From assembly GCF_013393945.1 (NCBI RefSeq), contig NZ_CP040297.1:2868804-2932803 (forward strand): DNA of 64,000 nt, written 5' to 3'. Positions 45,183 through 54,175 of the stretch are shown piece by piece (the first letter of the stretch is position 1; each line of letters starts with the position of its first letter). The position numbers and the translations under genes are program-made. This stretch comes from Nostoc sp. TCL26-01 (GTDB lineage: Bacteria > Cyanobacteriota > Cyanobacteriia > Cyanobacteriales > Nostocaceae). The notes under the pieces are model-generated. The model made no database searches and was not told the origin of the DNA. It worked only from the letters and a program-made list of their open reading frames with translations.

Positions 45183-46064
45183 ATGACTGCAAATCTACAA
45201 GCCGGGGAAGGTTGGCATGGCCAACTTAAATTAGTTTATGCCGATCGCCTAAATTCTACTCAACTAATTTACAACCATCATCAAGCACCGCTAAAAGTGC
45301 AACGTCCGTTTTATCCAGAAGGGGAAAAAGTTTGTCATAGTGTCATTTTACATACGGCTGGGGGGATAGTGGGAGGCGATCTCTTATCTTGTGATATTCA
45401 CCTGCAAGCAAACGCGCAAGCTGTCATGACGACAGCCGCCGCCAGTAAGATATATCGCAGTAATGGTTTAATTGCCAAACAAACCATCAATATCCAAGTT
45501 GAAACTGGTGCTTGCTTGGAATGGCTACCCCAAGAAACAATAGTCTTTGATGGTGGGATTTATCGCCAAGATTTACGGGTAGAATTAGCAGACGGAGCTA
45601 ATTTTGTTGGCTGGGAAATTACCCGATTTGGACGTAGTGCCAGAGGTGAAAAATTTTATCAGGGAGAATGGCGATCGCATACTGAAGTTTGGCAGAATGG
45701 TATCCCATTGTGGATTGATCGTCAATGGCTACCGGGTAGTGCAGCAGTTTTTCACAGTCCCCACGGTTTATCAGGAAAACCAATTGTCGGTAGCTTAGTT
45801 TGGTTGGGTAGTCCAGTTTCTCTAGAAATTATCGCAACAGCACGTTCTTTATTTACTCAGCACTCACAACTCACCACTCAGCACTCACAACTCACAACTC
45901 ACCACTCCCTCACAGGCGTTACCCGTTTAGAAAATGGATTTTTGTGTCGATATTGTGGTACTTCCACAACAGAAGTGAGAAACTGGTTGACAGCTGTTTG
46001 GCAAATGCTACGGATGAATTTTTTCCACCGTGGTATTTGCATCCCAAGAGTATGGCAAATTTAA
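45183..46064 (+). CDS. ureD: Urease accessory protein UreD with in-frame tandem repeat
   Basis: A 293-residue UreD/UreH protein that helps deliver nickel to urease. Family marks: [11 protein letters not shown] (about 58-68), [24 protein letters not shown] and G-W-E-I-T-R-F-G-R. At 45853-45912 the DNA consists of CACTCAG/CACAACT heptamers in frame. They encode T-Q-H-S-Q-L-T-T twice over in a region between conserved blocks. Without the repeat the protein would be about 20 residues shorter, and the frame resumes correctly at G-V-T-R-L-E. ureA follows after 10 bases. Confidence 0.92.
   Translation: MTANLQAGEGWHGQLKLVYADRLNSTQLIYNHHQAPLKVQRPFYPEGEKVCHSVILHTAGGIVGGDLLSCDIHLQANAQAVMTTAAASKIYRSNGLIAKQTINIQVETGACLEWLPQETIVFDGGIYRQDLRVELADGANFVGWEITRFGRSARGEKFYQGEWRSHTEVWQNGIPLWIDRQWLPGSAAVFHSPHGLSGKPIVGSLVWLGSPVSLEIIATARSLFTQHSQLTTQHSQLTTHHSLTGVTRLENGFLCRYCGTSTTEVRNWLTAVWQMLRMNFFHRGICIPRVWQI
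45853..45912 (+). repeat. Heptamer tandem repeat inside ureD
   Basis: About eight CACTCAG/CACAACT/CACCACT units, the family found in spacers at 10459, 53880 and 61015, lie inside the coding sequence with a net length that keeps the frame. Confidence 0.85.
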
Positions 46065-46074
46065 GGAAGTAAGA

Positions 46075-46377
46075 ATGCAACTTACACCACAAGAAAAAGA
46101 TAAACTATTGATTTTTACCGCCGCTTTGGTAGCAGAAAGACGGAAAAATAGAGGTTTAAAACTTAACTATCCGGAAGCAGTTGCTTATATTTCTGCGGCA
46201 ATTTTAGAAGGTGCTAGGGATGGCAATACAGTAGCGGAATTGATGAGTTATGGGACAACGCTTTTAAGCAGAGACGATGTGATGGAAGGTGTACCAGAAA
46301 TGATTCATGATGTACAAGTGGAAGCCACTTTTCCAGATGGCACAAAGTTAGTCACAGTACATAATCCTATTCGTTAA
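46075..46377 (+). CDS. ureA: Urease gamma subunit
   Basis: The 100-residue UreA subunit. It starts [20 protein letters not shown] and continues with [29 protein letters not shown] and a final T-V-H-N-P-I-R. All are characteristic and full length. ATG 46075 is chosen; a longer frame from 46030 would overlap ureD. The usual next genes ureB and ureC are absent: a weak hairpin follows and then a convergent unrelated gene. Confidence 0.95.
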   Translation: MQLTPQEKDKLLIFTAALVAERRKNRGLKLNYPEAVAYISAAILEGARDGNTVAELMSYGTTLLSRDDVMEGVPEMIHDVQVEATFPDGTKLVTVHNPIR

Positions 46378-46387
46378 GCAGATAAAA

Positions 46388-46409
46388 AAAGGCAGAGCAA
46401 TCCGCCTTT
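46388..46409 (+). terminator. Weak hairpin after ureA
   Basis: AAAGGC and GCCTTT form a six-base stem with a ten-base loop directly after ureA, with only a short T-rich tail. It may end the ureDA transcript. The remaining bases to 46654 contain no ureB-like sequence in any frame I could read. Confidence 0.4.
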
Positions 46410-46654
46410 GTATAAATCTACAGTGTGCTTTATTCATAGACCATTATCGTGTTTGACTTTGGATCTGGTATGACAAAGGTGTGGCGATCGCTTGACTATA
46501 GCATTTCTCGCTTTAGTGAAGTGCATTTTGTTGAGGTTAGAGAGTAAGCTCTATGCTCATGTAACTGAAACCGCCATAACGTATCACTCAGATTATTTTC
46601 TGAGATTGTTCCCTAATTTGGTTTATGGAATTTTGCCCCTGCTAACAAGGGTTT

Positions 46655-47500
46655 TTATCTTTGTATTTCTAACAATTCAGGTACAGTGACAAACCGATAG
46701 CCGCGCTTTCTGAGAGCATTAATAATTTCAGGTAAAGCTTTAACTGTATTTGCACGATTGCCGCCACCATCGTGCATTAACACCATTCCACCTGGTTTTG
46801 CCCCTCTTAGCACATTGTCAATCAACTTAGATACAGGAGGACGACGATAATCTTGAGAGTCATCTGACCACATTAAAATAGCATAATTATTCTTTTTCGC
46901 GTAGTCAGCTACACCATTACTGAGGCTGCCAAAAGGCGGACGAAATAGAGAAGTTTTTACTCCCATAGTTTCATACATTTGTGTTGCTGTAGATTCAATC
47001 TCCAGCTTGGCTGTAGATGGATTCATCCAGTGATACCAATGATGCCACGTATGATTGCCAATGGCGTGACCATCAGACACTTCCAGCTTGGCTATCACAG
47101 GAAAATAATGCACCATTTCTCCCACACAAAAGAACGTTGCTTTAATATTATTTTGCTTGAGAATATGCAAAATCTGCTCTGTATACTTAGGTGCAGGTCC
47201 ATCGTCAAAAGTCAGGGCAATGACTTTATTTTGCTCATTTAGTTTTACTTGCCCAACAGTTTGCCCCTGAAACTGCGGCGGTACTTCAAAGATGTGGCTA
47301 TTTATCATAGCCTGCGTCTTTAAAACCGCATCTTGCTGATTAACTAATGCTTTGGCAGCAAGTGATTTTGATTTTTTAATCTGCATCTGATTGTCTGCTT
47401 GACTTATCAACCAGAAAAATCCAGCACAAAAAGCACAGACTCCAGCAATCAATGGAATGAAGATTATGCCTTTTTTAACCGACAATTTCGGGTTTGTCAT
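46655..47500 (-). CDS. Polysaccharide deacetylase (NodB-type, membrane-anchored)
   Basis: A 281-residue protein with a signal anchor at about 12-31 (F-I-P-L-I-A-G-V-C-A-F-C-A-G-F-F-W-L-I). A NodB domain follows: V-I-A-L-T-F-D-D-G-P-A-P-K-Y-T (catalytic Asp and metal Asp), I-G-N-H-T-W-H-H-W (metal H-x3-H), F-R-P-P-F-G-S and a late M-V-L-M-H-D-G-G. It would remove acetyl groups from peptidoglycan or another exopolysaccharide in the periplasm. The length and motif set are normal. It is the last gene on the minus strand of this block. Confidence 0.9.
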   Translation of the reverse strand: MTNPKLSVKKGIIFIPLIAGVCAFCAGFFWLISQADNQMQIKKSKSLAAKALVNQQDAVLKTQAMINSHIFEVPPQFQGQTVGQVKLNEQNKVIALTFDDGPAPKYTEQILHILKQNNIKATFFCVGEMVHYFPVIAKLEVSDGHAIGNHTWHHWYHWMNPSTAKLEIESTATQMYETMGVKTSLFRPPFGSLSNGVADYAKKNNYAILMWSDDSQDYRRPPVSKLIDNVLRGAKPGGMVLMHDGGGNRANTVKALPEIINALRKRGYRFVTVPELLEIQR

Positions 47501-47600
47501 CGTAATTCTCCTGCAAATACTGTGGATACCTAAGCTAAATATGGTATTCTTTTAGATATTGTTTGCAAAGTAGTTGGCTGTAATTTTCGCTCTACTCAAA

Positions 47601-48398
47601 TTATCTCACCTGGGCTAAGAATTGCCTCATGGCTTGAGCTACTGCATCGGGGGATTCAATCAAAAAACCATGTCCACCTGTTTCTAACACTACCAGTTCA
47701 GCCTGGGGAATAGTTACGGCTAGTTGTTGGGAAAATTTGATGGGGGTGAGGATATCTTGTTGCCCAACGAGAACTAAGGTAGGACAGAGAATATTTTTAA
47801 GTCGGTTTGTGGTATCACAGTTCAGAATTGCTTGACTTTGATGATAGATGGTATGTGTTTTGGGCGGAAAAGGATAATGAACGGCAAATTCAATCAGCTG
47901 TTCTACCATATCGGGAATTGAGTAGAAAGCATCGGTAAATATCCAAGGTAAGACAACTTTTTGATAAAGCCTAGTATCAATAATTGGTAGGAGTTTACCC
48001 CATGTTTCGATCACGCTGTTAAATCGCTCATCACCCTTAGCTAGGCTCGATATTAACAGTAAACTGGCAACCTTGTGCGGATAGGCTAGAGTAAATTCTT
48101 GGGCAATTTGACCACCCATTGAATGACCAGCTAGATGTATTTTATCAAGACCCAGGTGATCAAGTAATGCGGCGACATCATCAGCCATCTGCTGAATAGT
48201 GTAAGGATCATCAGGAGCAGAACTACGCCCCATACCCCGATTATCTATGCGAATGACTTGATATTGAGCCACTAGAAATGGCAGTATGAGCGACCAATAA
48301 GCATGATCGCACAGTAACCCAGAAATTAATACCAAAGGTTCTCCCATGCCTTTGATATCGTAAAACAAGTCGATATCGTTGACTGTAACTTTGGGCAT
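47601..48398 (-). CDS. Alpha/beta hydrolase
   Basis: A protein of about 265 residues from ATG 48398; a TTG 18 bases earlier is also in frame. It shows L-I-S-G-L-L-C-D-H (oxyanion loop), I-D-N-R-G-M-G-R-S and the nucleophile elbow A-G-H-S-M-G-G-Q. It also has V-G-Q-Q-D-I-L-T-P (acid) and E-T-G-G-H-G-F (His). The sequence is closest in style to 3-oxoadipate enol-lactonase/haloperoxidase-type hydrolases. It follows fdhD on the same strand after a 62-base spacer holding a TTAACC...GGTTAA repeat. A role in molybdenum enzyme function is not evident. Confidence 0.85.
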   Translation of the reverse strand: MPKVTVNDIDLFYDIKGMGEPLVLISGLLCDHAYWSLILPFLVAQYQVIRIDNRGMGRSSAPDDPYTIQQMADDVAALLDHLGLDKIHLAGHSMGGQIAQEFTLAYPHKVASLLLISSLAKGDERFNSVIETWGKLLPIIDTRLYQKVVLPWIFTDAFYSIPDMVEQLIEFAVHYPFPPKTHTIYHQSQAILNCDTTNRLKNILCPTLVLVGQQDILTPIKFSQQLAVTIPQAELVVLETGGHGFLIESPDAVAQAMRQFLAQVR

Positions 48399-48460
48399 AC
48401 ACAATGACAAATGCAAATTCTTTATTTAACCACAGAGTCACAAAGAACACAGAGGTTAAG

Positions 48461-49300
48461 TCATGCTAGATGAATTCTTTCTGAACCGGCATAAATATTA
48501 AACTTTTCTCCCCGCAAGAAGCCAATGAGGGTAATGCCAAATTCTTGGGCTAGAGATACAGCTAAACTACTAGGAGCCGAAACAGAACAAACAATGGGTA
48601 CTCTAGCAACTATGGATTTTTGTAAAATTTCAAAACTAGAGCGTCCACTAACCATGACAAGATGATGGTGGAAAGGTAACTCACCACTCAATAAGGCTGT
48701 GCCAATTAATTTATCTAGAGCATTGTGTCTGCCTACATCTTCTTGTAAGTTTAAGAGCCTGCCTTGAGTATCAAATACAGCCGCCGCGTGTAAACCCCCC
48801 GTAGCCGTGAACACACCTTGAGCCGCCCGGAGTTGATCTGGTAGGCTGTAGATGACTTCTGGTGTGATTATCATCTCCTCCTCTACCACTCGACAACCGC
48901 GTAGTTGCAAAGCTTCTATACTGGCTTTACCACAAACACCACAAGCGCTATTAATATAAAAATGCCGTTCTAAAGATTGTAAATCTGCAAATAATCCTGT
49001 ACGTAATTCTACGTTGACTATATTATAATTTTGTTGACCATCAATAGATTTGTCTACACAATAACTGATGCGTTGAATGTCAGCTTTACTGCTGATTAAA
49101 CCTTCACTATAGAGAAACCCTGCGGCAAGGGCAAAATCTGCGCCTGGTGTTCGCATTGTTACAGCTATAGTGCGATGGGGAAAGACTAGGCGAATCTCCA
49201 GAGGTTCTTCGGTGGTGAGATAGTCTTGTCGCAGGCGCTGTTTACCATTTTCGACTACGAAGATTTGGGTTTTGGTTTTGCTGCTAATAGGCGTTTCCAT
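48461..49300 (-). CDS. fdhD: Formate dehydrogenase accessory sulfurtransferase FdhD
   Basis: This 279-residue protein passes sulfur to the molybdenum cofactor of formate-dehydrogenase-like enzymes. The active loop S-A-C-G-V-C-G has Cys120 and Cys123. E-E-P-L-E-I-R and T-P-G-A-D-F-A-L-A-A-G-F-L-Y-S-E-G are the family N-terminus, and R-H-N-A-L-D-K and V-S-G-R-S-S-F-E-I are the nucleotide-binding part. It is five bases from the ADP-ribosylglycohydrolase gene and one gene away from a molybdopterin oxidoreductase, its likely client. Confidence 0.95.
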   Translation of the reverse strand: METPISSKTKTQIFVVENGKQRLRQDYLTTEEPLEIRLVFPHRTIAVTMRTPGADFALAAGFLYSEGLISSKADIQRISYCVDKSIDGQQNYNIVNVELRTGLFADLQSLERHFYINSACGVCGKASIEALQLRGCRVVEEEMIITPEVIYSLPDQLRAAQGVFTATGGLHAAAVFDTQGRLLNLQEDVGRHNALDKLIGTALLSGELPFHHHLVMVSGRSSFEILQKSIVARVPIVCSVSAPSSLAVSLAQEFGITLIGFLRGEKFNIYAGSERIHLA

Positions 49301-49305
49301 TCATT

Positions 49306-50094
49306 CTAAACACAGTATTTGTACATGAATTTTTCTGTGATGTGGGACAAATGTTCATTGAGATGAGATAGGGCTTGATCAGCGATCGCCTTCGGTACGC
49401 CACCATAGTATGCTTGGGCAATAGCACCTGTGATGCAGGCAATGGTATCGCTATCACCACCGATGGAAATGGCATTGCGAATCGCATCTTCAAAACTTGT
49501 GGATTCTAAAAAGGCAATGATGGCTGGGGGAACGGAACCTTGGCAGGTAGAATCGTATTGGTAGGTGGGTCTGATTTGGTTTAAAGTTGGCTCTAGATCA
49601 TAACCGAAGTGATTTTGAATGTAAGATTTAATGCCGAATTTATCAAGACCGATACGTGCTAGAAAAATAGTAGCGGCGGTTGCTTGAGCGCCTTTAATAC
49701 CTTCGGGGTGGTTGTGGGTAACTTCGGCACTGCGTTGGGCTTGTTGTAAGACTGTATCGAGATTATCGTAGGCAAAGGCAATGGGACTGACTCGCATGGC
49801 TGCACCATTACCAAAACTGTTGTATGGTGCGGTGCTGTTAGATTTAGCCCAGTTGCTAAAGTTACGCCCATAACCAGCATACAGGTAGCGACGATAGTAC
49901 CATTTGAATTGGTCGATGTATTTACTACTGGGTGGGTATTGATGATAGTTGAGGATGACATCTGCCACAGCGACAGTTAAGACTGTATCATCCGTAAAGC
50001 GACATTGCCGATCAAATAGGGGAAAATCTTTAGTTTTGATACTTTTTCCCTCATAGACTGAACCAATGATGTCACCTGCGATCGCACCCAGCAT
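49306..50094 (-). CDS. ADP-ribosylglycohydrolase family protein
   Basis: A 262-residue DraG/ARH-type hydrolase. The first metal motif is R-F-T-D-D-T (33-37), the second G-G-D-S-D-T-I-A (about 207-214), and the start M-L-G-A-I-A-G-D-I-I-G-S is typical. It could remove ADP-ribose from proteins, DNA or small molecules. It sits between a molybdopterin oxidoreductase (31 bases away) and fdhD (five bases away), so it is probably cotranscribed with them. That placement is not expected from the family and suggests either control by ADP-ribosylation or a chance assembly. Confidence 0.9.
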   Translation of the reverse strand: MLGAIAGDIIGSVYEGKSIKTKDFPLFDRQCRFTDDTVLTVAVADVILNYHQYPPSSKYIDQFKWYYRRYLYAGYGRNFSNWAKSNSTAPYNSFGNGAAMRVSPIAFAYDNLDTVLQQAQRSAEVTHNHPEGIKGAQATAATIFLARIGLDKFGIKSYIQNHFGYDLEPTLNQIRPTYQYDSTCQGSVPPAIIAFLESTSFEDAIRNAISIGGDSDTIACITGAIAQAYYGGVPKAIADQALSHLNEHLSHITEKFMYKYCV

Positions 50095-50125
50095 ACTTAC
50101 CTCTCGCTTTCCCTGTCAGTCTCTG

Positions 50126-52351
50126 TTAGATGGATTTCTCCAGGCGCACTAATGCGTTATAATCAGGTACACCCTCAAGCGATCGCTTGCTTTTATCTAA
50201 AAGTACATTTCCCTCTGGCCAATGTACTTGTAAATTACCTGACTGAATCGGTGCAATGTAAACTCGCCCTGAGAATTCCCCTAATTGGTTTTTGAGAATT
50301 ACTTTATCACCATCTTGCAAACCTAAGTTGGCTGCATCTTGATAATTCATCAATACAGCTTCCCGTAATGCACCAGTAATCGCATCTTTGCGTTCTTGTA
50401 CCATGCTATTGAATTGTTTACCTCGGCGAGTTGCTAGCCAAAAATAACCTGCTGGTAATTCTTTTTGGGGAGGAGATAACGGTGCAAAATAAGCCTTACC
50501 ATCTGCTGTGGGGAAGTTCCAGCCAAAGCACAAATGTGAACCACCATATTGAAATTGATCTCCCGCCTGCTGTAAATGTTGAATACCTGCATATAAGGGA
50601 ACAACTTGAGCAATTTCTTGGCGGATAGCGGCTGTATTGCTAAAAGTCAACTTATCTGCTAAGTCTGGTCTAACTCGTCTGGCTAATTCTAAAAATACTT
50701 CCCATTCGGGACGGGCTGACCCAATGCGTTGTCCAGGAATTTCTGGACTAAAAATAATCCGGCGTTCCGTGTTGGTTTCCGTGACTCCTCCGGGAATTTC
50801 GTAACGAGTTGTGGCGGGTAACAGCACGACAGTATCGGCTGGTTCTACCAACATTTGACTGGACAAGACAATATCCATATGTACCCGCAAGGGTATGTGT
50901 TGCAAAGCCTCTTCTATATACGCTGGTTCTGGCAAAACTTCTAAAAAATTCCCACCAACCGAGAACAAGACATCTAACTGTCCTTTGAAGGCAGCATCAA
51001 TCATTTCTGGGGCAATTAAACCCCGACTCTCTGGCACTGTAAAGCCCCAATGCTGACTCAACTGGGCAGCATTTTCGGCATTGATGGGTTTACCACCGGG
51101 AAAGACTGTAGCGTAACAACCCATTTCTGCACCACCTTGCACCCCAGAATGGCCGCGAATTGGCATTAAACCGCAGCCTTCCCGCCCCACAAAGCCTTTA
51201 GTCAGGGCTAGGTTAATAATACTCCTGACATTATCTTCGCCGCACTCGTGTTGAGTTATGCCCATACTCCAGACAAACACGGCTTTGTTGGCTTCCCCCA
51301 CCATTTTGGCAAAGGCGTACATTTCGTCACGGGATGCACCCGATAGTTTTTCTAATTCTGCCCATGATTGATTGGCTAATGCGGCTGTAAGTTCAGCAAA
51401 ACCATGAGTGTAGTTTTGAATAAACGATTCATCTACCCAGTTATTCGCAATCAGATGTTTAATTGTGCCATTTAAAAAGGCGATATCTCCACCCAAGTTG
51501 ACTAAAAAGAAATCTTCGGCAAACTTGGTTCCAAACAAAGCGCTTTCCAGAATCGAGGGAACCCAATAGCGTTCCATCCCTGGTTCGCGGTAGGTGTTGA
51601 TGACGACAATCTTTGTCCCGGCTTTTTTGGCATAGTGGAGATATTTAACGGTGACTGGTTGATTGTTGGCGACATTGGAACCGATGAAGACTAATAAATC
51701 AGTACCTATCCAGTCTTTATAGGAACAAGTTGTCGCACCAGCACCCAAAGCTGCTTTTAAACCGGCAGTGCTAGGGGAATGACAAATACGAGCAGCATTA
51801 TCTATATTATTAGTCCCCATCGCCCGGACAGCTTTTTGAGTAGCATAATAAGTTTCGTTAACTGTGCCGCGACTGGTGACGTAGAAACTGAGACGATGAG
51901 GTGGAGTATTGCAGATGCGATCGCTTATTACTTCTAAAGCCTCATCCCAACTCACACGGCGAAAACCTATTTCTCCCCGTCGCCGCATCATTGGGTAAGG
52001 TAGCCGTCCCAAGTCCCGTAATTGGGCGCTTGTTTGCTGGCGTAACTGGGAAACATCTGTCAATAATTGCTCATCCAAGGCTGACATAGTATTCATCTGC
52101 AATAGCCGCAACCGGACATTGCAAACATGAATCCCATCCACCGTCCAATCTTTCATCCCCGTGGTTCCCAAAGCACAACCATCGCAGACACCCTGATTGA
52201 GAATCTTCCAAGCATAGGGTAATTTATCACGAGATAACCAAATAGCGCGAAAAACTTCCCAATAATTGTTGGGATATTGTTCACCAATACCGAAAGGTTT
52301 CCAACTTGCCCAATTTGCAGGTGTCCAGCGTTTGATTGGTTTAGGCAACAT
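50126..52351 (-). CDS. Molybdopterin oxidoreductase, FdhF/YdeP-like alpha subunit
   Basis: A 741-residue member of the formate-dehydrogenase-like branch known for E. coli YdeP. It carries C56-x2-C59-x17-C77 near the N-terminus (a possible iron-sulfur site). A-R-I-C-H-S-P-S has Cys188 at the place where FdhH has its molybdenum-ligating selenocysteine. The molybdopterin-binding segments D-L-L-V-F-I-G-S-N-V-A-N-N-Q-P, G-Q-H-E-type T-Q-H-E-C-G-E and the C-terminal barrel G-D-K-V-I-L-K-N-Q are present. It would oxidise formate or a related substrate in the cytoplasm. It heads the unit with ADP-ribosylglycohydrolase and fdhD. Electron partner genes are absent. Confidence 0.85.
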   Translation of the reverse strand: MLPKPIKRWTPANWASWKPFGIGEQYPNNYWEVFRAIWLSRDKLPYAWKILNQGVCDGCALGTTGMKDWTVDGIHVCNVRLRLLQMNTMSALDEQLLTDVSQLRQQTSAQLRDLGRLPYPMMRRRGEIGFRRVSWDEALEVISDRICNTPPHRLSFYVTSRGTVNETYYATQKAVRAMGTNNIDNAARICHSPSTAGLKAALGAGATTCSYKDWIGTDLLVFIGSNVANNQPVTVKYLHYAKKAGTKIVVINTYREPGMERYWVPSILESALFGTKFAEDFFLVNLGGDIAFLNGTIKHLIANNWVDESFIQNYTHGFAELTAALANQSWAELEKLSGASRDEMYAFAKMVGEANKAVFVWSMGITQHECGEDNVRSIINLALTKGFVGREGCGLMPIRGHSGVQGGAEMGCYATVFPGGKPINAENAAQLSQHWGFTVPESRGLIAPEMIDAAFKGQLDVLFSVGGNFLEVLPEPAYIEEALQHIPLRVHMDIVLSSQMLVEPADTVVLLPATTRYEIPGGVTETNTERRIIFSPEIPGQRIGSARPEWEVFLELARRVRPDLADKLTFSNTAAIRQEIAQVVPLYAGIQHLQQAGDQFQYGGSHLCFGWNFPTADGKAYFAPLSPPQKELPAGYFWLATRRGKQFNSMVQERKDAITGALREAVLMNYQDAANLGLQDGDKVILKNQLGEFSGRVYIAPIQSGNLQVHWPEGNVLLDKSKRSLEGVPDYNALVRLEKSI

Positions 52352-52778
52352 GAGTTAGTTCGTAATGACGCTCGAGGACTCGCTCTAAGCGAAGCTATGC
52401 CGAAGGCTTTACGCTACGCTAACGTAATTCGTAATTAAAAGACTTATCTGAGAAATTTATATACTGAGTCTAAAATTTTGCTCGTGAGTCTTGTTAGTAT
52501 AACTGATGATATGTGAGATATTTTGCCAAAATCTTTAAATGATTGTGAGTAAATTGCTAGGCATGAGTGTTTAAATATTGGTTATATTTTAATACTTTAT
52601 TTACTATTAAAATTATATCTTTTGGTACATGACTTAATTACTCATAGATACATGACTTATTGTAAGAATTAGGTTATTTGCATTTTACAGAATTAATCAA
52701 CACAAGTACCAGTAATCAGCTAAGAGTAAAAATGCTATCTTAAGGGCAAGTAATTTTCTCAGGTTTGAGGAAACCACA
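52352..52778. other. Divergent spacer with a palindromic repeat, then AT-rich promoter region
   Basis: At 52365-52440 a repeat with GACTCGCTCTAAGCGAAGC and GCTTTACGCTACGCTAACG followed by AATTCGT units lies just before the oxidoreductase start. The rest is AT-rich and presumably holds the aldolase promoter. No gene is seen. Confidence 0.45.
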
Positions 52779-53861
52779 ATGACTACAACGCTATTAGAAG
52801 CTAATTCTATCGAGTCATTATTAGGGAACGAAGCAGAAGACTTGCTAACTTATAAAGCCAAAGTCTCAAAAGATTTACTACATTTACCAGGTGCTGACTT
52901 TATTGATAGAGTCTGGTTAAATAGCGATCGCCATCCCCAAGTATTGCGAAATCTCCAGCAACTATATTCTACAGGTCGTTTGGCGAATACAGGTTATCTT
53001 TCGATTCTGCCGGTAGACCAAGGGATTGAACACTCAGCCGGCGCATCATTTGCCCCCAATCCGATCTACTTTGATCCTGAGAATATCATCCGTTTAGCGA
53101 TCGCTGGTGGTTGCAATGCGGTAGCCACAACATTAGGTGTATTGGGCAGTGTTTCTCGGAAATATGCTCATAAAATTCCCTTCATTGCCAAAATTAACCA
53201 TAATGAATTGTTAACCTTCCCCAATCAATTTGATCAAGTTTTGTTTGCCGATGTGGAACAAGCTTGGAATTTGGGTGCAATAGCAGTGGGAGCAACAATT
53301 TATTTTGGTTCCGAAAACTCCACCAGACAAATTCAAGAAATCAGTCGCGCATTTAAACGCGCCCATGAATTAGGTTTAGTCACTATTCTCTGGTGCTATC
53401 TGCGGAACAACGCTTTTAAACAAGATAAAGATTACCACCTCGCCGCCGACCTTACCGGACAAGCCAATCATTTAGGGGTGACAATCGAAGCCGACATCAT
53501 TAAACAAAAATTACCCGAAAATAACAATGGCTACGGTGCAGTAGTCAAAGCTACAGGCAAGAGTTACGGCAAAACCGACGAACGAGTATACACAGAATTA
53601 ACCACCGACCATCCCATTGATTTGACACGCTACCAAGTCCTCAATTGCTACTGCGGACGTGCCGGTTTAATCAATTCCGGTGGTGCTTCTGGCAAAAATG
53701 ACTTCACTGAAGCAGTCCGCACCGCCGTGATTAATAAACGCGCCGGTGGTACAGGATTAATATCTGGCAGAAAAGCCTTCCAGCGTCCCTTTGAAGAAGG
53801 AGTGAAGTTATTCCACACCATTCAGGACGTTTATTTGTCACCAGATGTGACAGTGGCGTAG
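52779..53861 (+). CDS. fbaB: Class I fructose-bisphosphate aldolase (archaeal/DhnA type)
   Basis: A 360-residue Schiff-base aldolase of the FbaB/DhnA family that cleaves fructose 1,6-bisphosphate in glycolysis or runs in reverse in the Calvin cycle. Family features: [15 protein letters not shown] (about 79-93), [18 protein letters not shown] and G-A-V-V-K-A-T-G-K, where the lysine near 257 is the likely Schiff base. G-A-S-G-K-N-D-F and [12 protein letters not shown] follow for phosphate binding. The length is normal and the gene stands alone. Confidence 0.93.
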   Translation: MTTTLLEANSIESLLGNEAEDLLTYKAKVSKDLLHLPGADFIDRVWLNSDRHPQVLRNLQQLYSTGRLANTGYLSILPVDQGIEHSAGASFAPNPIYFDPENIIRLAIAGGCNAVATTLGVLGSVSRKYAHKIPFIAKINHNELLTFPNQFDQVLFADVEQAWNLGAIAVGATIYFGSENSTRQIQEISRAFKRAHELGLVTILWCYLRNNAFKQDKDYHLAADLTGQANHLGVTIEADIIKQKLPENNNGYGAVVKATGKSYGKTDERVYTELTTDHPIDLTRYQVLNCYCGRAGLINSGGASGKNDFTEAVRTAVINKRAGGTGLISGRKAFQRPFEEGVKLFHTIQDVYLSPDVTVA

Positions 53862-53877
53862 AGAGTGAGGGAGTTGT

Positions 53878-53913
53878 GAGTGCTGAGTGCTGAGTGTTCA
53901 GCACTCAGCACTC
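53878..53913. repeat. Perfect 16-bp hairpin built from GTGCTGA heptamers
   Basis: GAGTGCTGAGTGCTGA (53878-53893) and TCAGCACTCAGCACTC (53898-53913) are exact inverse complements with a four-base loop. The tandem heptamer family has here turned back on itself. It lies 17 bases after the aldolase stop and may serve as its terminator. The rest of the spacer to 54175 shows no gene. Confidence 0.85.
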
Positions 53914-54175
53914 ATCGGATATCGCTACTTGGGGATGGTCGGCGTTCTCTGCCTCATCTGGGGGTGAAATGATAGTATTAAAAGAGTTTCAAATTCAAAC
54001 TGTGAAATCATTAGCCATCATTTAGTAAACTGATTAGACCAACTTTTTGCTGTTTTTGAGCTAATTTTCCATTCATACCTGTCCATAACTAAAATGGTAG
54101 GTTGAGTTAACTTCTTTATAGTCAATAGCCAAAACCCTTTATTCCCATCCCCTAGATTTAGTTCCATAATCTGCC

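Noticed and set aside
46378..46654. Remnant of ureB after ureA
   Set aside because: No frame shows the expected G-E-x-I-P or later ureB motifs.
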